Of a stretch of 18,291 bases of DNA, positions 1-7,755 are shown piece after piece; the stretch's first letter is position 1, and every line of letters begins with the position of its first letter. Made by a program: the position numbers and the translations under genes. The notes beneath the pieces were generated by a model, which was given only the letters and a program-made list of their open reading frames with translations, made no database searches and was not told where the DNA came from. This DNA comes from Sabulitectum sp964386635 (GTDB lineage Bacteria > Fermentibacterota > Fermentibacteria > Fermentibacterales > JCC-6). Where the stretch lies: NCBI GenBank assembly GCA_964386635.1, contig CAYLRO010000046.1:1-18291 (forward strand), given 5' to 3'.

Positions 1-1
1 C

Positions 2-3000
2 GGCACCATGTCAGCCCCTCACGGCCAGATAAGTATTTCAGAGGGACTTGTGCACTATGACAGCCTTCTTATTGAGGTTGCCTCTGACACTATTACCATT
101 GACTTGAATGAATGTTCAATCAGCAATCTGACAATTCGCACCGGAGAAGTGGCTTCAAGTATTTCAGGGAGATTCAACTATTCCGACCTTTCCTGGAATG
201 GTTCAGCATTACTGAGTTTTCAGAACACCGATCTTTCCTCCTGCTTTGCAGGCATCCCGGAAACCGATCTTACCGGTACTCTTTCCTTCTCGGGGTACGG
301 TGTGTCTGACATGCCTGAGCAGATAAGTGCAGCCGGGAATTTCACCAGTTCAATGATTGAATCCTATACGGTTAACAGTCTTTCTTTTGACTGCAATGGA
401 GATCCCTCCGGAATAGAAGGGCAGTTCTCGATTTCTTCAGAAAGAGGATTTCTGGAGTCAGTATTTTCTCTGTCTCTCGGCGATCATTTTGTTCCTGCAG
501 CCTGGAGGGGCAATCTGACTGTGAGCATTCCCGATTTTAGTGAACTGCCGTTTCTGCCTGATCCCTCTTTCAACGGGATCAGAGGCTTTACGGCTGATCT
601 TTCAGGAGAGGGAACCAGTTCTGCTTTCACGGTAGCCGGGGGATTGGGGATAAGCAGTTTTTCAGGAGATGAAGTAAACGCCGAAGGAATTTTCTTCAAT
701 GGAGATGTTTCATCTGTGAGTTCTGTTATCACAGCTGTGGGTTCTCTGGAATTCGGAAGTTTGCGAACAGTGGACATGGCGCTGTCTGAGTTTTCCTATG
801 TGGGTTCCTTCACAGGAGGAGAGGGAAGCAGTTCTGATTTTGCAGCTTCAGGAAGAGCTGAAATTAGCGCCGTTTTAAGTGAGGAAGCTATTCTTGAAGG
901 GGTGTATTTCAATGGAGATGTTTCATCTGTGAATGCAGTTATCAGAGGAGCGGGTTCTCTGGAACTGGATAAGTTGCGAACAGATGACATCGAGCTGTCT
1001 CAGCTTTCCTATGAAGGTTCCTTCAGAAGCGGAGAAAGTGGTATCGCTGCCAGGGGAGTTCTAAGTGCTGGAGCCGTTGCCATGCTTGATTCACTGGGTG
1101 CTGCAGCAAGAGATGCCACTGCTTTTCTGAATGTTCAATATGGAAGAGAAAGCCAGAGCGCAGTCTGCTCTCTTCTTGTGGCAGAAGCAGAATACCAGGG
1201 TATTCTGGCTGACTCAATCAGATTTAACGGAGAGCTTGCAGGAAACCGGAACGGAATCACAGGAACAGGAGACCTGGCTGTAGATACAATCCTTGCAGGG
1301 GGAGTTCTGTATTCTCTTCACGCAAGTTGTACAGCTGAACCGGGTTCGGTGCATGTGGACAGCATCGGAATAGGTGCTCCCGGAAACCTGAATCTGGGGC
1401 TTTCAGGGATGTTCACTTACAATGAAGGCGGGTTGGGTTTCAGCCTTAACGGGATTGCTCTGACCAGAGCCAGGAAACTCAGACTGATTTCCAGAGGAGA
1501 TATGGAACTGCACACTGATTCATCAGGTGTGTTTCTTGATTCCCTGTGGATTGATCTGCCAAGCGGAGAGATAACAGCAGAAGGCTTTTTTACTGTTGAC
1601 TCCCTTGAGGTTTCAGCAGATTTGAGCAATGTTGATATTTCATCTCTTACTTCAATGATGGGGCTTTCTGTTCCACTCTCGGGAATACTGGAGATAGACG
1701 CTTCCTTCTCCGGTAAAATGGGAGATATTCAAACCGAACTTGATCTTATGGTCGATCACCCCACTTATGACGAATGGGATCAGTCTGACAGTCTTACTCT
1801 GAACCTGAGTTCTTCCGGTGATTCTCTGATCATTGATGGCCTCTGGTCCTGGTCTCACGGCATACGCTCCGGTCTTAAAATGGGCTTTGACGGTATCTGG
1901 AACAGTGAGAGAACTCTGGATATTGGTCTTTCTGACATTATGTGGCTTGAAGCTGAGCTCACCGGTGTTGGAGACGAGCTTTTCTATCTTCTCCCGGTTC
2001 CTCTTAAAACAAGCGGAGCCAGTATTAGCGCCAGAATTGAGTACTGGAGGGACTCAGCAGAGCTTTCTGCAGGAGTATCTTCCCACTTCGACAAATTGTA
2101 CCTGACCAACCCCGGAATAGAGTTTCCCGGTGTTTCAGCTTACTTTACCTACCCCAGTTTACAGGAGGACCAGAGTTACAACGGAAATCTGATCGTGAAT
2201 TCCGGTGACGGGCAGCAGAGATCTCTTCAGGCAACTGTTCTTTTTGATGTAAAGGAAGACCTTGGTTTTTCCATGGGTTCTCTTCCTCTAGAGCTTGGAG
2301 GATACAGTTTCCAGGCAGACTTCAACAGATGGGAAACTCTTATAGCAGGAGTTGGCTGGATACAGCTCTCCGGCACATTGAGGTCAAACAGCAGCGACAT
2401 GTCAGCGCGCCCCTTGATTGAAGGAAATATTGGTATTGATGCGGCAACCCTTTCCATGGAAGGCGGCGGTGCATTGGAAGGATCTGCCGGTTCCACCTCT
2501 TCCAGTGAAGAATTGCCAATTGATTTGAATATCAGAATTTCCGGAGACAGAAAGATCTGGTTCAGGAACAGCTATTCCAATGTAGAGCTTTCAACACAGA
2601 TAGATGTTACTACTGTAAGACGCATGTTGTCAGTTGGTGGTGATATCAGGGCGATCAGAGGCGGGATTTCTCTTCTGGGAAGAGAATTCCGAATAACCCA
2701 GGGGGAAGTAAGAATTATCCAGACATCACCCCTTGGGATCGAACTGGATATACAGGCTGAAGCAAAGATAAGAAGCTCCGTCAGCGGAGTTGAATACATC
2801 ATTACAGTGACTGTTACCGGTGATCCTGCAAATCCGGACATTCTCCTTTCAGCAACAGGTCCGTCAGGGGTACTGTCCGAGCGTGACATGGTAACGCTTC
2901 TTACTGCAGGCATGACCTATGGCGAGCTGCAGCAGTTCGACAGTACAGCACTGGGCAATGCCGCCGGCAGCTACCTGGGCCAGTGGCTTGCCAGAAGCAT

Positions 3001-3262
3001 CCGGGATGATGTGGGTCTGGATGCCCTGCAGTTCACCCCTGGTTTTTCATCTGCAACAACGTCCCTTGTGGTTGATGCAGGGAAGTATGTTCTGCCTGAC
3101 TTGTTTGTGAGTTTTTCCAGCGATGTGTTTTCCTCGGAAGCAGGAACAGTTACCGGGCAGTACTTTATAAACAGAAACTTCTTTCTTGAAGGCAGTACGA
3201 AAAGCACTATCACAGGCAGTCAGAATCCCTCAGCTGAGCTTCATTACACCTTCAGTTATTAA
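2..3262 (+). CDS. TamB-like translocation/assembly protein, 5'-truncated by window edge
   Basis: The reading frame is already open at the window edge. The first ATG (position 8) has no visible ribosome site and is not followed by a signal anchor, so the gene almost certainly begins upstream; residue numbers here count from that ATG (1084 residues visible). The protein is a long run of short beta-strands rich in Ser, Gly and Asp, as in AsmA/TamB-type bridge proteins. The last ~400 residues look like the TamB C-terminal (DUF490) domain: a G-D-IRAIRGGISLLGREF stretch (about 878-896), then ITQGEVRI, a VTGDPANPDI segment, and an aromatic end (HYTFSY). TamB proteins span the periplasm as a hydrophobic groove and are linked to outer-membrane protein assembly and phospholipid transport. 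A TamA/BamA partner would be expected upstream but is outside the window. Residues 211-352 form a tandem duplication (listed separately). No clear terminator follows the stop. The family call is fairly safe; the exact role is inferred. Confidence 0.8.
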   Translation, partial: GTMSAPHGQISISEGLVHYDSLLIEVASDTITIDLNECSISNLTIRTGEVASSISGRFNYSDLSWNGSALLSFQNTDLSSCFAGIPETDLTGTLSFSGYGVSDMPEQISAAGNFTSSMIESYTVNSLSFDCNGDPSGIEGQFSISSERGFLESVFSLSLGDHFVPAAWRGNLTVSIPDFSELPFLPDPSFNGIRGFTADLSGEGTSSAFTVAGGLGISSFSGDEVNAEGIFFNGDVSSVSSVITAVGSLEFGSLRTVDMALSEFSYVGSFTGGEGSSSDFAASGRAEISAVLSEEAILEGVYFNGDVSSVNAVIRGAGSLELDKLRTDDIELSQLSYEGSFRSGESGIAARGVLSAGAVAMLDSLGAAARDATAFLNVQYGRESQSAVCSLLVAEAEYQGILADSIRFNGELAGNRNGITGTGDLAVDTILAGGVLYSLHASCTAEPGSVHVDSIGIGAPGNLNLGLSGMFTYNEGGLGFSLNGIALTRARKLRLISRGDMELHTDSSGVFLDSLWIDLPSGEITAEGFFTVDSLEVSADLSNVDISSLTSMMGLSVPLSGILEIDASFSGKMGDIQTELDLMVDHPTYDEWDQSDSLTLNLSSSGDSLIIDGLWSWSHGIRSGLKMGFDGIWNSERTLDIGLSDIMWLEAELTGVGDELFYLLPVPLKTSGASISARIEYWRDSAELSAGVSSHFDKLYLTNPGIEFPGVSAYFTYPSLQEDQSYNGNLIVNSGDGQQRSLQATVLFDVKEDLGFSMGSLPLELGGYSFQADFNRWETLIAGVGWIQLSGTLRSNSSDMSARPLIEGNIGIDAATLSMEGGGALEGSAGSTSSSEELPIDLNIRISGDRKIWFRNSYSNVELSTQIDVTTVRRMLSVGGDIRAIRGGISLLGREFRITQGEVRIIQTSPLGIELDIQAEAKIRSSVSGVEYIITVTVTGDPANPDILLSATGPSGVLSERDMVTLLTAGMTYGELQQFDSTALGNAAGSYLGQWLARSIRDDVGLDALQFTPGFSSATTSLVVDAGKYVLPDLFVSFSSDVFSSEAGTVTGQYFINRNFFLEGSTKSTITGSQNPSAELHYTFSY
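638..1063 (+). repeat. 213-bp in-frame tandem duplication inside the tamB-like gene
   Basis: Two adjacent 213-bp units (638-850 and 851-1063), each 71 codons, encode diverged copies of one beta-rich module. Shared landmarks at the same spacing are FNGDVSSV, GSLE, LRT-D and SY-GSF. A 25-bp stretch beginning ttcaatggagatg is identical in both copies (695-719 and 908-932). A weaker third relative, with FNGEL and GTGDL, follows around residues 398-430. The pattern suggests the bridge protein lengthened by duplicating a unit of its groove. Confidence 0.85.
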
Positions 3263-3460
3263 ATCATTAATTATTTAGGTGCGTTTTTGCTGAGGCTTCT
3301 GCCTGCGCTGGTGGATTACATGAGAAAAGCAGCAAGCATAAATAGTATTCCAATTTTCAGACAACCACCGGACACCTGCTGATTTCAATCAGTTTCTTCA
3401 GATCTGGATGACAGTGACTGCTTACAGGGAAGCTTCTATTCCATGCCTATGTCACGGGCA

Positions 3461-3490
3461 TTGTTCCGGGAAGACTACTTTTGCTATCAT
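3461..3490 (+). promoter_or_regulatory. Predicted ettA promoter with extended -10
   Basis: A -35-like TTGTTC (3461-3466) lies 18 bp before TATCAT (3485-3490), which matches five of six bases of the -10 consensus and is preceded by TGC, giving the extended -10 form TGnTATCAT. Transcription would start at about 3496-3498, on or next to the ATG at 3498, so the mRNA would have little or no leader. The -35 match is weak (three of six) and the extended -10 carries the case. Confidence 0.45.
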
Positions 3491-3497
3491 ACCGTCT

Positions 3498-5177
3498 ATG
3501 GCAACAACAGACGAAAAAAGAATAATCTACTCCATGCACAGAGTTTCAAAGATGCATGGTATGAAGCGTGTTCTGAAGGACATATCTCTCTCCTATTTCT
3601 ATGGCGCCAAAATTGGTGTAATAGGGCTTAACGGTTCAGGAAAATCAAGCCTTCTGAAAATACTGGCAGGAGTAGATGCCGATTTTACAGGGGAAACCAG
3701 CTGTGCCGCTGGTTTCAGCATCGGATTCCTTGAACAGGAACCGTATCTTGAACCTGGAAAGACTGTCAGGCAGATCGTTTCAGAGGGAGTTCAGCATATA
3801 GTCGACCTCCTTGCAGAATATGAGAAAGTCGGCATTGCTTTCGCAGAGCCGGATGCTGACTATGAAATGCTTGCAGACAGGCAGGCAGGTCTTCAGGATA
3901 AAATAGAGACGGTTGACGGCTGGAATCTTGATGCAAGGCTGGACCTTGCAATGGAAGCACTGCGCTGCCCAGGCCCTGACGAGACAGTGGATAACCTGTC
4001 AGGTGGAGAACGCCGCAGAGTTGCATTGTGCAGGCTTCTGCTTCAAAAACCGGACATACTGCTTCTTGATGAGCCCACAAACCATCTGGATGCAGAAACA
4101 GTGGCCTGGCTGGAAAGACATCTGCAGCAGTATTCAGGCACTGTTATTGCAGTGACCCATGATCGCTACTTCCTTGATAATGTTGCCGGCTGGATACTTG
4201 AACTTGACCGGGGAGAAGGGATTCCCTGGAAGGGCAACTATTCTGAGTGGCTTGAGCAGAAGGCCAAAAGACTTCAGCAGGAGGAAAAGGGGGACAGTCT
4301 CAGGGCGAAAACCCTTGAAAGAGAACTGGAATGGGTGAGAATGACACCCAAAGGTCAACATGCAAAGAGCAAATCCAGAATAACCCGATATGAGAAGCTG
4401 CTTGCAGAAGGACAGAGGGAGAAAATCAAAGAGGTTAAGCTGGTTTTCCCCCCTGGCCCCAGGCTGGGTTCAATTGTCATAGAGGCAGACTCTCTTACAA
4501 AATCCTTCGGCGACAAGCTGCTTTTTAAGGATCTCAGTTTTTCCGTTCCCCCTGGAGCAGTTGTGGGGATCGTTGGGCCTAACGGAGCCGGTAAAACAAC
4601 CCTTTTCAAGCTTATTACAGGGATTGAAAAACTGGATAACGGAGAGTTAAAAACAGGAGAAACAGTAAAACTTGCATATGCAGACCAGCTCCGATCCGGG
4701 CTTGATCCCGAGAAAACAGTATGGGAGCAGCTTTCAGGCGGTCTGGATAAAATCAAACTGGGGGAAGCCAGGGAAGTTAACAGCAGGGCGTACTGTTCCT
4801 GGTTCAATTTTTCAGGAGCAGATCAGCAGAAAAAGGTAGGGATACTCTCAGGGGGCGAACGGAACAGGTTGAACCTGGCGCTGATGCTGAAAGAGGGTTC
4901 AAATGTCATTCTGCTGGATGAGCCAACCAACGATCTGGACGTGAATACTCTACGGGCTCTTGAAGAGGGGCTTGACGAGTTTGCAGGCTGTGCACTTGTG
5001 ATAAGTCACGATCGCTGGTTCCTGGACCGTATCTGTTCTCACCTTCTTGCTTTTGAAGATGGTGAGGTCATCTGGTTTGACGGTAACTGGAGCGAGTATG
5101 CAGAGTACCGGCGTAACAAACTCGGGGCTGCTGCCGACCGTCCTCACCGGTATGTGTATCGAAAACTGGAGAGGTAA
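3498..5177 (+). CDS. ettA: Energy-dependent translational throttle protein EttA (ABC-F ATPase)
   Basis: This is a 559-residue ABC-F protein, close to the ~555 residues of E. coli EttA and collinear with it from start to end. ABC1 has Walker A GLNGSGKS (43-50), signature LSGGE (167-171), Walker B with DE (191-192) and the switch His221. The EttA arm region (about 95-140) sits inside ABC1, and a charged linker (about 250-320) separates the domains. ABC2 has GPNGAGKT (360-367), LSGGE (450-454), LLDEP with catalytic Glu475, and His504. Both catalytic Glu residues are present, so both sites should hydrolyse ATP. EttA binds the ribosomal E site and gates entry into elongation according to ADP/ATP ratio. 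The frame opens earlier, at an ATG at 3408, but the extra 30 residues are Cys-rich, unlike EttA, and lie upstream of the predicted promoter; E. coli EttA starts at the equivalent of the ATG at 3498. No Shine-Dalgarno site precedes this ATG. It appears monocistronic, with its own terminator. Confidence 0.93.
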   Translation: MATTDEKRIIYSMHRVSKMHGMKRVLKDISLSYFYGAKIGVIGLNGSGKSSLLKILAGVDADFTGETSCAAGFSIGFLEQEPYLEPGKTVRQIVSEGVQHIVDLLAEYEKVGIAFAEPDADYEMLADRQAGLQDKIETVDGWNLDARLDLAMEALRCPGPDETVDNLSGGERRRVALCRLLLQKPDILLLDEPTNHLDAETVAWLERHLQQYSGTVIAVTHDRYFLDNVAGWILELDRGEGIPWKGNYSEWLEQKAKRLQQEEKGDSLRAKTLERELEWVRMTPKGQHAKSKSRITRYEKLLAEGQREKIKEVKLVFPPGPRLGSIVIEADSLTKSFGDKLLFKDLSFSVPPGAVVGIVGPNGAGKTTLFKLITGIEKLDNGELKTGETVKLAYADQLRSGLDPEKTVWEQLSGGLDKIKLGEAREVNSRAYCSWFNFSGADQQKKVGILSGGERNRLNLALMLKEGSNVILLDEPTNDLDVNTLRALEEGLDEFAGCALVISHDRWFLDRICSHLLAFEDGEVIWFDGNWSEYAEYRRNKLGAAADRPHRYVYRKLER

Positions 5178-5188
5178 GTTGAAAGTTT

Positions 5189-5211
5189 AAGGGGAGCAGG
5201 GCTCCCCTTTT
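5189..5211 (+). terminator. Rho-independent terminator after ettA
   Basis: The stem GGGGAGC (5191-5197) pairs with GCTCCCC (5201-5207) around a three-base AGG loop, and AA/TT extends it by two pairs. Four T residues (5208-5211) follow on the plus strand. It lies 11 bp past the ettA stop, between convergent genes. Read from the minus strand the hairpin also forms, but the T run after it is poorer, so it serves ettA best and may work in both directions. Confidence 0.85.
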
Positions 5212-5219
5212 CAGTATGC

Positions 5220-5936
5220 CTAGAAGAGCCTTCTTATTGAAAGAGCGAAAGACAGGTCGCCTGTATAGCTTCCGGGAAGCTGCTCGTAGATTCCTATTCC
5301 CGGGCTGTTTGTGAGAGCAAGAAGGAACTGGTGTCCCCATGTATTGTAGCGGCAGCCAAAGGCGAAGCAGTCTTCCTCTGTACTTTCATCTACTGAAGGG
5401 AAGTATTCTCCAAACAGGGCAACCTTCTCGGCTACCTGAAAGTCCAGGCCCAGACCTGCTCCGTTGTTCTCGCGGTATCCGTCGAAAGCATAGTTGATCA
5501 CAGGCCGCAGCCTGTCATTCAGGAAACTTGCCTCAAGACAACCGGTGGCAATAATCGCACCTTCTCTGTCGTCGGAGACCTTTACGCTGGTGTATCCTGC
5601 TTCAACTGCAAAATCCAGGTTTTCCAGGGCATTCATCGTCCATCCTGCAGTGATTGTATTGATGTTTCCCAGCCTGGTGTGGGTGAATCCCAGGTGAAAG
5701 TTGTCCTTCGGGTAGTATCGCATCCCGAATCTTACATTTGCTCCGTTATCCAGCCCGAAGAATGAATCGAATGGCTCGTTCTTCAGTGCAGCTCCAAAGA
5801 AACGGTGATTCATTGAGAATTCGAAGTCACCGCCGGAAGTTCCCGAAATAGGAGTAAAGAGGTTCAGAAAACTGCCGTTGTAGGACTGACCTGCAGCAAT
5901 TGCAGTAATTGTTGCGGCTATGATCAGATATTTCAT
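5220..5936 (-). CDS. Outer-membrane beta-barrel protein, DUF5777-like
   Basis: A 238-residue exported protein. The N-terminus (MKYLIIAATITAIAAG, then QSYNG) is a signal peptide with likely cleavage after Gly16. The rest alternates aromatic and polar residues in short strands and ends in RRLF, the terminal Phe typical of beta-barrels inserted by the Bam complex. The segment with LNLFTPISGTSGG, then F-F-MNHRFFG, GLDNGANVRFGMRY and F-LGFTHTRLG resembles the DUF5777 family, which in Bacteroidota is often found near YceI and cytochrome genes; this match is from memory and moderate. The frame extends upstream to 6008, into the previous gene, but the ATG at 5936 has AAGGAG six bases before it and starts the signal peptide. 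It is the last gene of a minus-strand operon, 10 bp after a DOMON lipoprotein gene. A role as the membrane partner of the DOMON proteins is inferred from the operon only. Confidence 0.6.
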   Translation of the reverse strand: MKYLIIAATITAIAAGQSYNGSFLNLFTPISGTSGGDFEFSMNHRFFGAALKNEPFDSFFGLDNGANVRFGMRYYPKDNFHLGFTHTRLGNINTITAGWTMNALENLDFAVEAGYTSVKVSDDREGAIIATGCLEASFLNDRLRPVINYAFDGYRENNGAGLGLDFQVAEKVALFGEYFPSVDESTEEDCFAFGCRYNTWGHQFLLALTNSPGIGIYEQLPGSYTGDLSFALSIRRLF

Positions 5937-5942
5937 GCCAGG

Positions 5943-5948
5943 CTCCTT
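5943..5948 (-). promoter_or_regulatory. Ribosome binding site that fixes the start of the beta-barrel gene
   Basis: AAGGAG on the minus strand lies six bases before the ATG at 5936 and overlaps the stop codon of the preceding DOMON gene (5947-5949). This favours 5936 over the in-frame upstream ATG at 6008 and suggests translational coupling of the two genes. Confidence 0.75.
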
Positions 5949-6483
5949 ACAGCTCGAATGAAGCAGATTCAGCCCAGACATGTGAGGAAGTGAAGTCATC
6001 TGATCCATCTGCTCCGTAAGCGAAAATGAAAGTGTAGGTATTACCTTCTGTCAGCTGCTTGTCATAGATATCACCGGAGTCATACGGAATAGAGAAACTT
6101 ATATGGGTTTCTGTTGCAGTTTCAGCGCCACCTATTCTGGTTATGTCTCTCGTTCCACCCAGATTTACATCGGAATCGTGGGTAACGGTTCCTGTGCCGA
6201 AGTCGTCTCTCACATGTGCATAGCCCTGGTCTACATATCCTATGATAAGATCAGCGTCTTCCATGAAGGAAGTGGGCTCGAATCCAACCGCTATCCAACC
6301 TGTTGTTGGAGCTGAGATTGTGATCATGAGGGAATCAGCAGAATACAAACTCTCTCTCCAGGTGAAAGTGAATCCATCAACTGTATATATGCTTTCTCCA
6401 CTATCTCCCTCCTCAGGTCCGGTAGAATCACCGCAGCCTGTCAGCGCAAAGAGTATTACAGCTATTGTAATCATTGCTCTCAT
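5947..6483 (-). CDS. DOMON-domain lipoprotein (putative heme-b binding), second in operon
   Basis: A 178-residue lipoprotein. The signal peptide ends in the lipobox LTGC, giving lipidated Cys17, followed by an acidic Gly/Ser linker to about residue 32. The remainder is one DOMON domain, a beta-sandwich known from the cytochrome domain of cellobiose dehydrogenase and from dopamine beta-monooxygenase. Landmarks are ISAPTTGWIAVGFEP (56-70), Met74 in TSFMEDADLIIGY, LGGTRDI, and His168 in SSHVWAES near the C-terminus. Met and His at these places match the two axial heme ligands of heme-binding DOMON domains (Met65/His163 in cellobiose dehydrogenase). There is no CXXCH, so any heme would be b-type. 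It starts one base after the stop of its paralogue. Heme binding is an inference; sugar or other ligand binding is the main alternative for this fold. Confidence 0.82.
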   Translation of the reverse strand: MRAMITIAVILFALTGCGDSTGPEEGDSGESIYTVDGFTFTWRESLYSADSLMITISAPTTGWIAVGFEPTSFMEDADLIIGYVDQGYAHVRDDFGTGTVTHDSDVNLGGTRDITRIGGAETATETHISFSIPYDSGDIYDKQLTEGNTYTFIFAYGADGSDDFTSSHVWAESASFEL

Positions 6484-6484
6484 T

Positions 6485-7030
6485 TCACAGCTCCAGTTCT
6501 ATTGTTTCAGCCCAGACATGGTATCCCTGAAAATCATCACCATCATCAGGGCCGAAAGCCAGTATCACCTTGTATGTGTGTCCCTCTTCAAGAACTTTAT
6601 CGTAGCTGTCACCTGAGTTCAGAGGAATGGAGAAACTGATTTCTGTTGTTCCATCAGTTTCATATCCTCCGATAACTGATACATTGTCTGAACCGCCCAG
6701 ATCGGTATCTGCCCTGTGGGAGATGAAACCGTCTCCCCAGTCATCACTGATATAAACATCCTCCTCCTGGATGTATCCGATAATGATGTTGGCATCCTTC
6801 ATGGCTGATGAGGGCCCAAAACCCACAGCAATCCAGCCTGTGGTAGGGGCGGACATTGTAATCTCTGCGGTATTGTCATTCAGGTTCCAGCTCATGGTGA
6901 AATCCTGGACAGTAATTACACTGCCGGTTTCAATGTCTTCCGGGGCTTCTCCAGCAGCCTCGGATCCGCAGCCCGGTGCGGCAATAATGATAAGCATGAG
7001 CAGTGGTGTTATGTATACGTTGAGTTTCAT
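6485..7030 (-). CDS. DOMON-domain lipoprotein (putative heme-b binding), first in operon
   Basis: A 181-residue paralogue of the next gene. A hydrophobic signal ends in APGC, an acceptable though not ideal lipobox, with Cys21 as the predicted lipidation site and an acidic linker after it. The DOMON domain starts near residue 38 and holds MSAPTTGWIAVGF (59-71), Met77 in SSAMKDANIIIGY, LGGSDNV and His171 in GYHVWAET. His105 lies in a second conserved spot (ISHRAD) shared by all three paralogues. The start has a strong Shine-Dalgarno site (GGGAGG, about five bases before ATG). It leads an operon of two DOMON lipoproteins and a beta-barrel protein, under a promoter predicted at 7074-7101. Lipidation suggests an anchor in the outer membrane or on the cell surface. 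Function in electron transfer or ligand binding is inferred from fold and context. Confidence 0.82.
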   Translation of the reverse strand: MKLNVYITPLLMLIIIAAPGCGSEAAGEAPEDIETGSVITVQDFTMSWNLNDNTAEITMSAPTTGWIAVGFGPSSAMKDANIIIGYIQEEDVYISDDWGDGFISHRADTDLGGSDNVSVIGGYETDGTTEISFSIPLNSGDSYDKVLEEGHTYKVILAFGPDDGDDFQGYHVWAETIELEL

Positions 7031-7073
7031 CTTCCCTCCCTTTTCTCACTATGGACTCAATTCCTATAAAGTA

Positions 7074-7101
7074 AGTATATTTAATTTACAAGTCAATTCA
7101 A
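7074..7101 (-). promoter_or_regulatory. Predicted promoter of the DOMON/beta-barrel operon
   Basis: On the minus strand TTGAAT (7101-7096, four of six bases) and TATACT (7079-7074, five of six) are separated by 16 bp in an AT-rich gap. Transcription would begin near 7067, leaving a leader of about 37 bases that contains the strong ribosome site. No equally good promoter is visible for the divergent plus-strand DOMON gene in the same 132-bp gap. Confidence 0.45.
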
Positions 7102-7162
7102 TGGAGGAGGTTTGCCCTAACTTGCTTTATAACCTCTTCCAGCGTTACAGGAAGGGGTTACC

Positions 7163-7714
7163 ATGAAAATCGGGTTTGTAATAATGCTGACAGTTGCTTT
7201 CTTTGCCATGGCTCAGGACTGGCAGGAGATTACTGTTGAGGGATTTACTCTCAGATGGGCAACTGTTGCAGGGGATAACCTTGCTGTTGAACTCAATGCT
7301 CCCACCACCGGATGGGTAGCCGTGGGTTTTGATCCTACTCAAATAATGAGAAACGGTAATATTATCATTGGTTACGTTGAATCGAAATCTGTTCAGATTC
7401 GTGACGACTGGGGCACAGGATCAACCAGTCATGCTTCTGACACCTCTCTTGGCGGTACCAGTGATCTAACAGTGGATGGCGGTTTGGAATCTCTGGGTTC
7501 AACAGAGATTTATTTTACTATTCCCCTTGATTCAGGGGATTCTTTTGATAAACCGCTGGAAATAGGAAGTACCTATAACATTATCCTGGCCATGGGGGCC
7601 AACGGTGCGGATAACTTTGATTCCCCGCATGTTGCTGCAACTACAGCCTCGATAACTGTTCCGGAACTGGCTCTTGAAGCCTATACATGGGCTGCTGTGA
7701 AGAGGATAGATTAG
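7163..7714 (+). CDS. Secreted/periplasmic DOMON-domain protein (putative heme-b binding)
   Basis: The third DOMON paralogue, 183 residues, divergently transcribed from the other two. It has a classical signal peptide with predicted cleavage after Ala17 (AMA then QDW) and no lipobox Cys, so it should be soluble. The domain contains LNAPTTGWVAVGFDP (44-58), Met62 in TQIMRNGNIIIGY, His90 in STSHASD, LGGTSDL and His156 in SPHVAAT. The Met62/His156 pair again matches the heme ligand positions of DOMON cytochromes. It carries about 20 extra residues at the C-terminus (after ITVPE) that the lipoproteins lack. The ribosome site GAAGGGG lies six bases before the ATG. A soluble partner for two anchored paralogues could shuttle electrons or a ligand between them; this is conjecture. 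The domain call is firm. Confidence 0.8.
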   Translation: MKIGFVIMLTVAFFAMAQDWQEITVEGFTLRWATVAGDNLAVELNAPTTGWVAVGFDPTQIMRNGNIIIGYVESKSVQIRDDWGTGSTSHASDTSLGGTSDLTVDGGLESLGSTEIYFTIPLDSGDSFDKPLEIGSTYNIILAMGANGADNFDSPHVAATTASITVPELALEAYTWAAVKRID

Positions 7715-7755
7715 ACCGGACACCGGTATTCCAGAATAGAGCTTCAAACTTGAAA

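Noticed and set aside
484..990. Two antisense open frames with similar sequences opposite the tamB-like gene
   Set aside because: Their likeness only mirrors the tandem duplication on the coding strand; no ribosome site or family resemblance.
3408..3497. Extended N-terminus of EttA from the ATG at 3408
   Set aside because: The 30 extra residues are Cys-rich and unlike EttA, whose known start aligns with 3498, and the predicted promoter lies inside this stretch.
4355..4807. 150-codon antisense frame opposite ettA
   Set aside because: It lies wholly within a well-conserved gene, has no recognisable motifs and reflects codon bias of the coding strand.
5937..6008. Extended start of the beta-barrel gene at 6008
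   Set aside because: It would overlap the upstream DOMON gene by 62 bp and bury the signal peptide; the start at 5936 has AAGGAG at good spacing.
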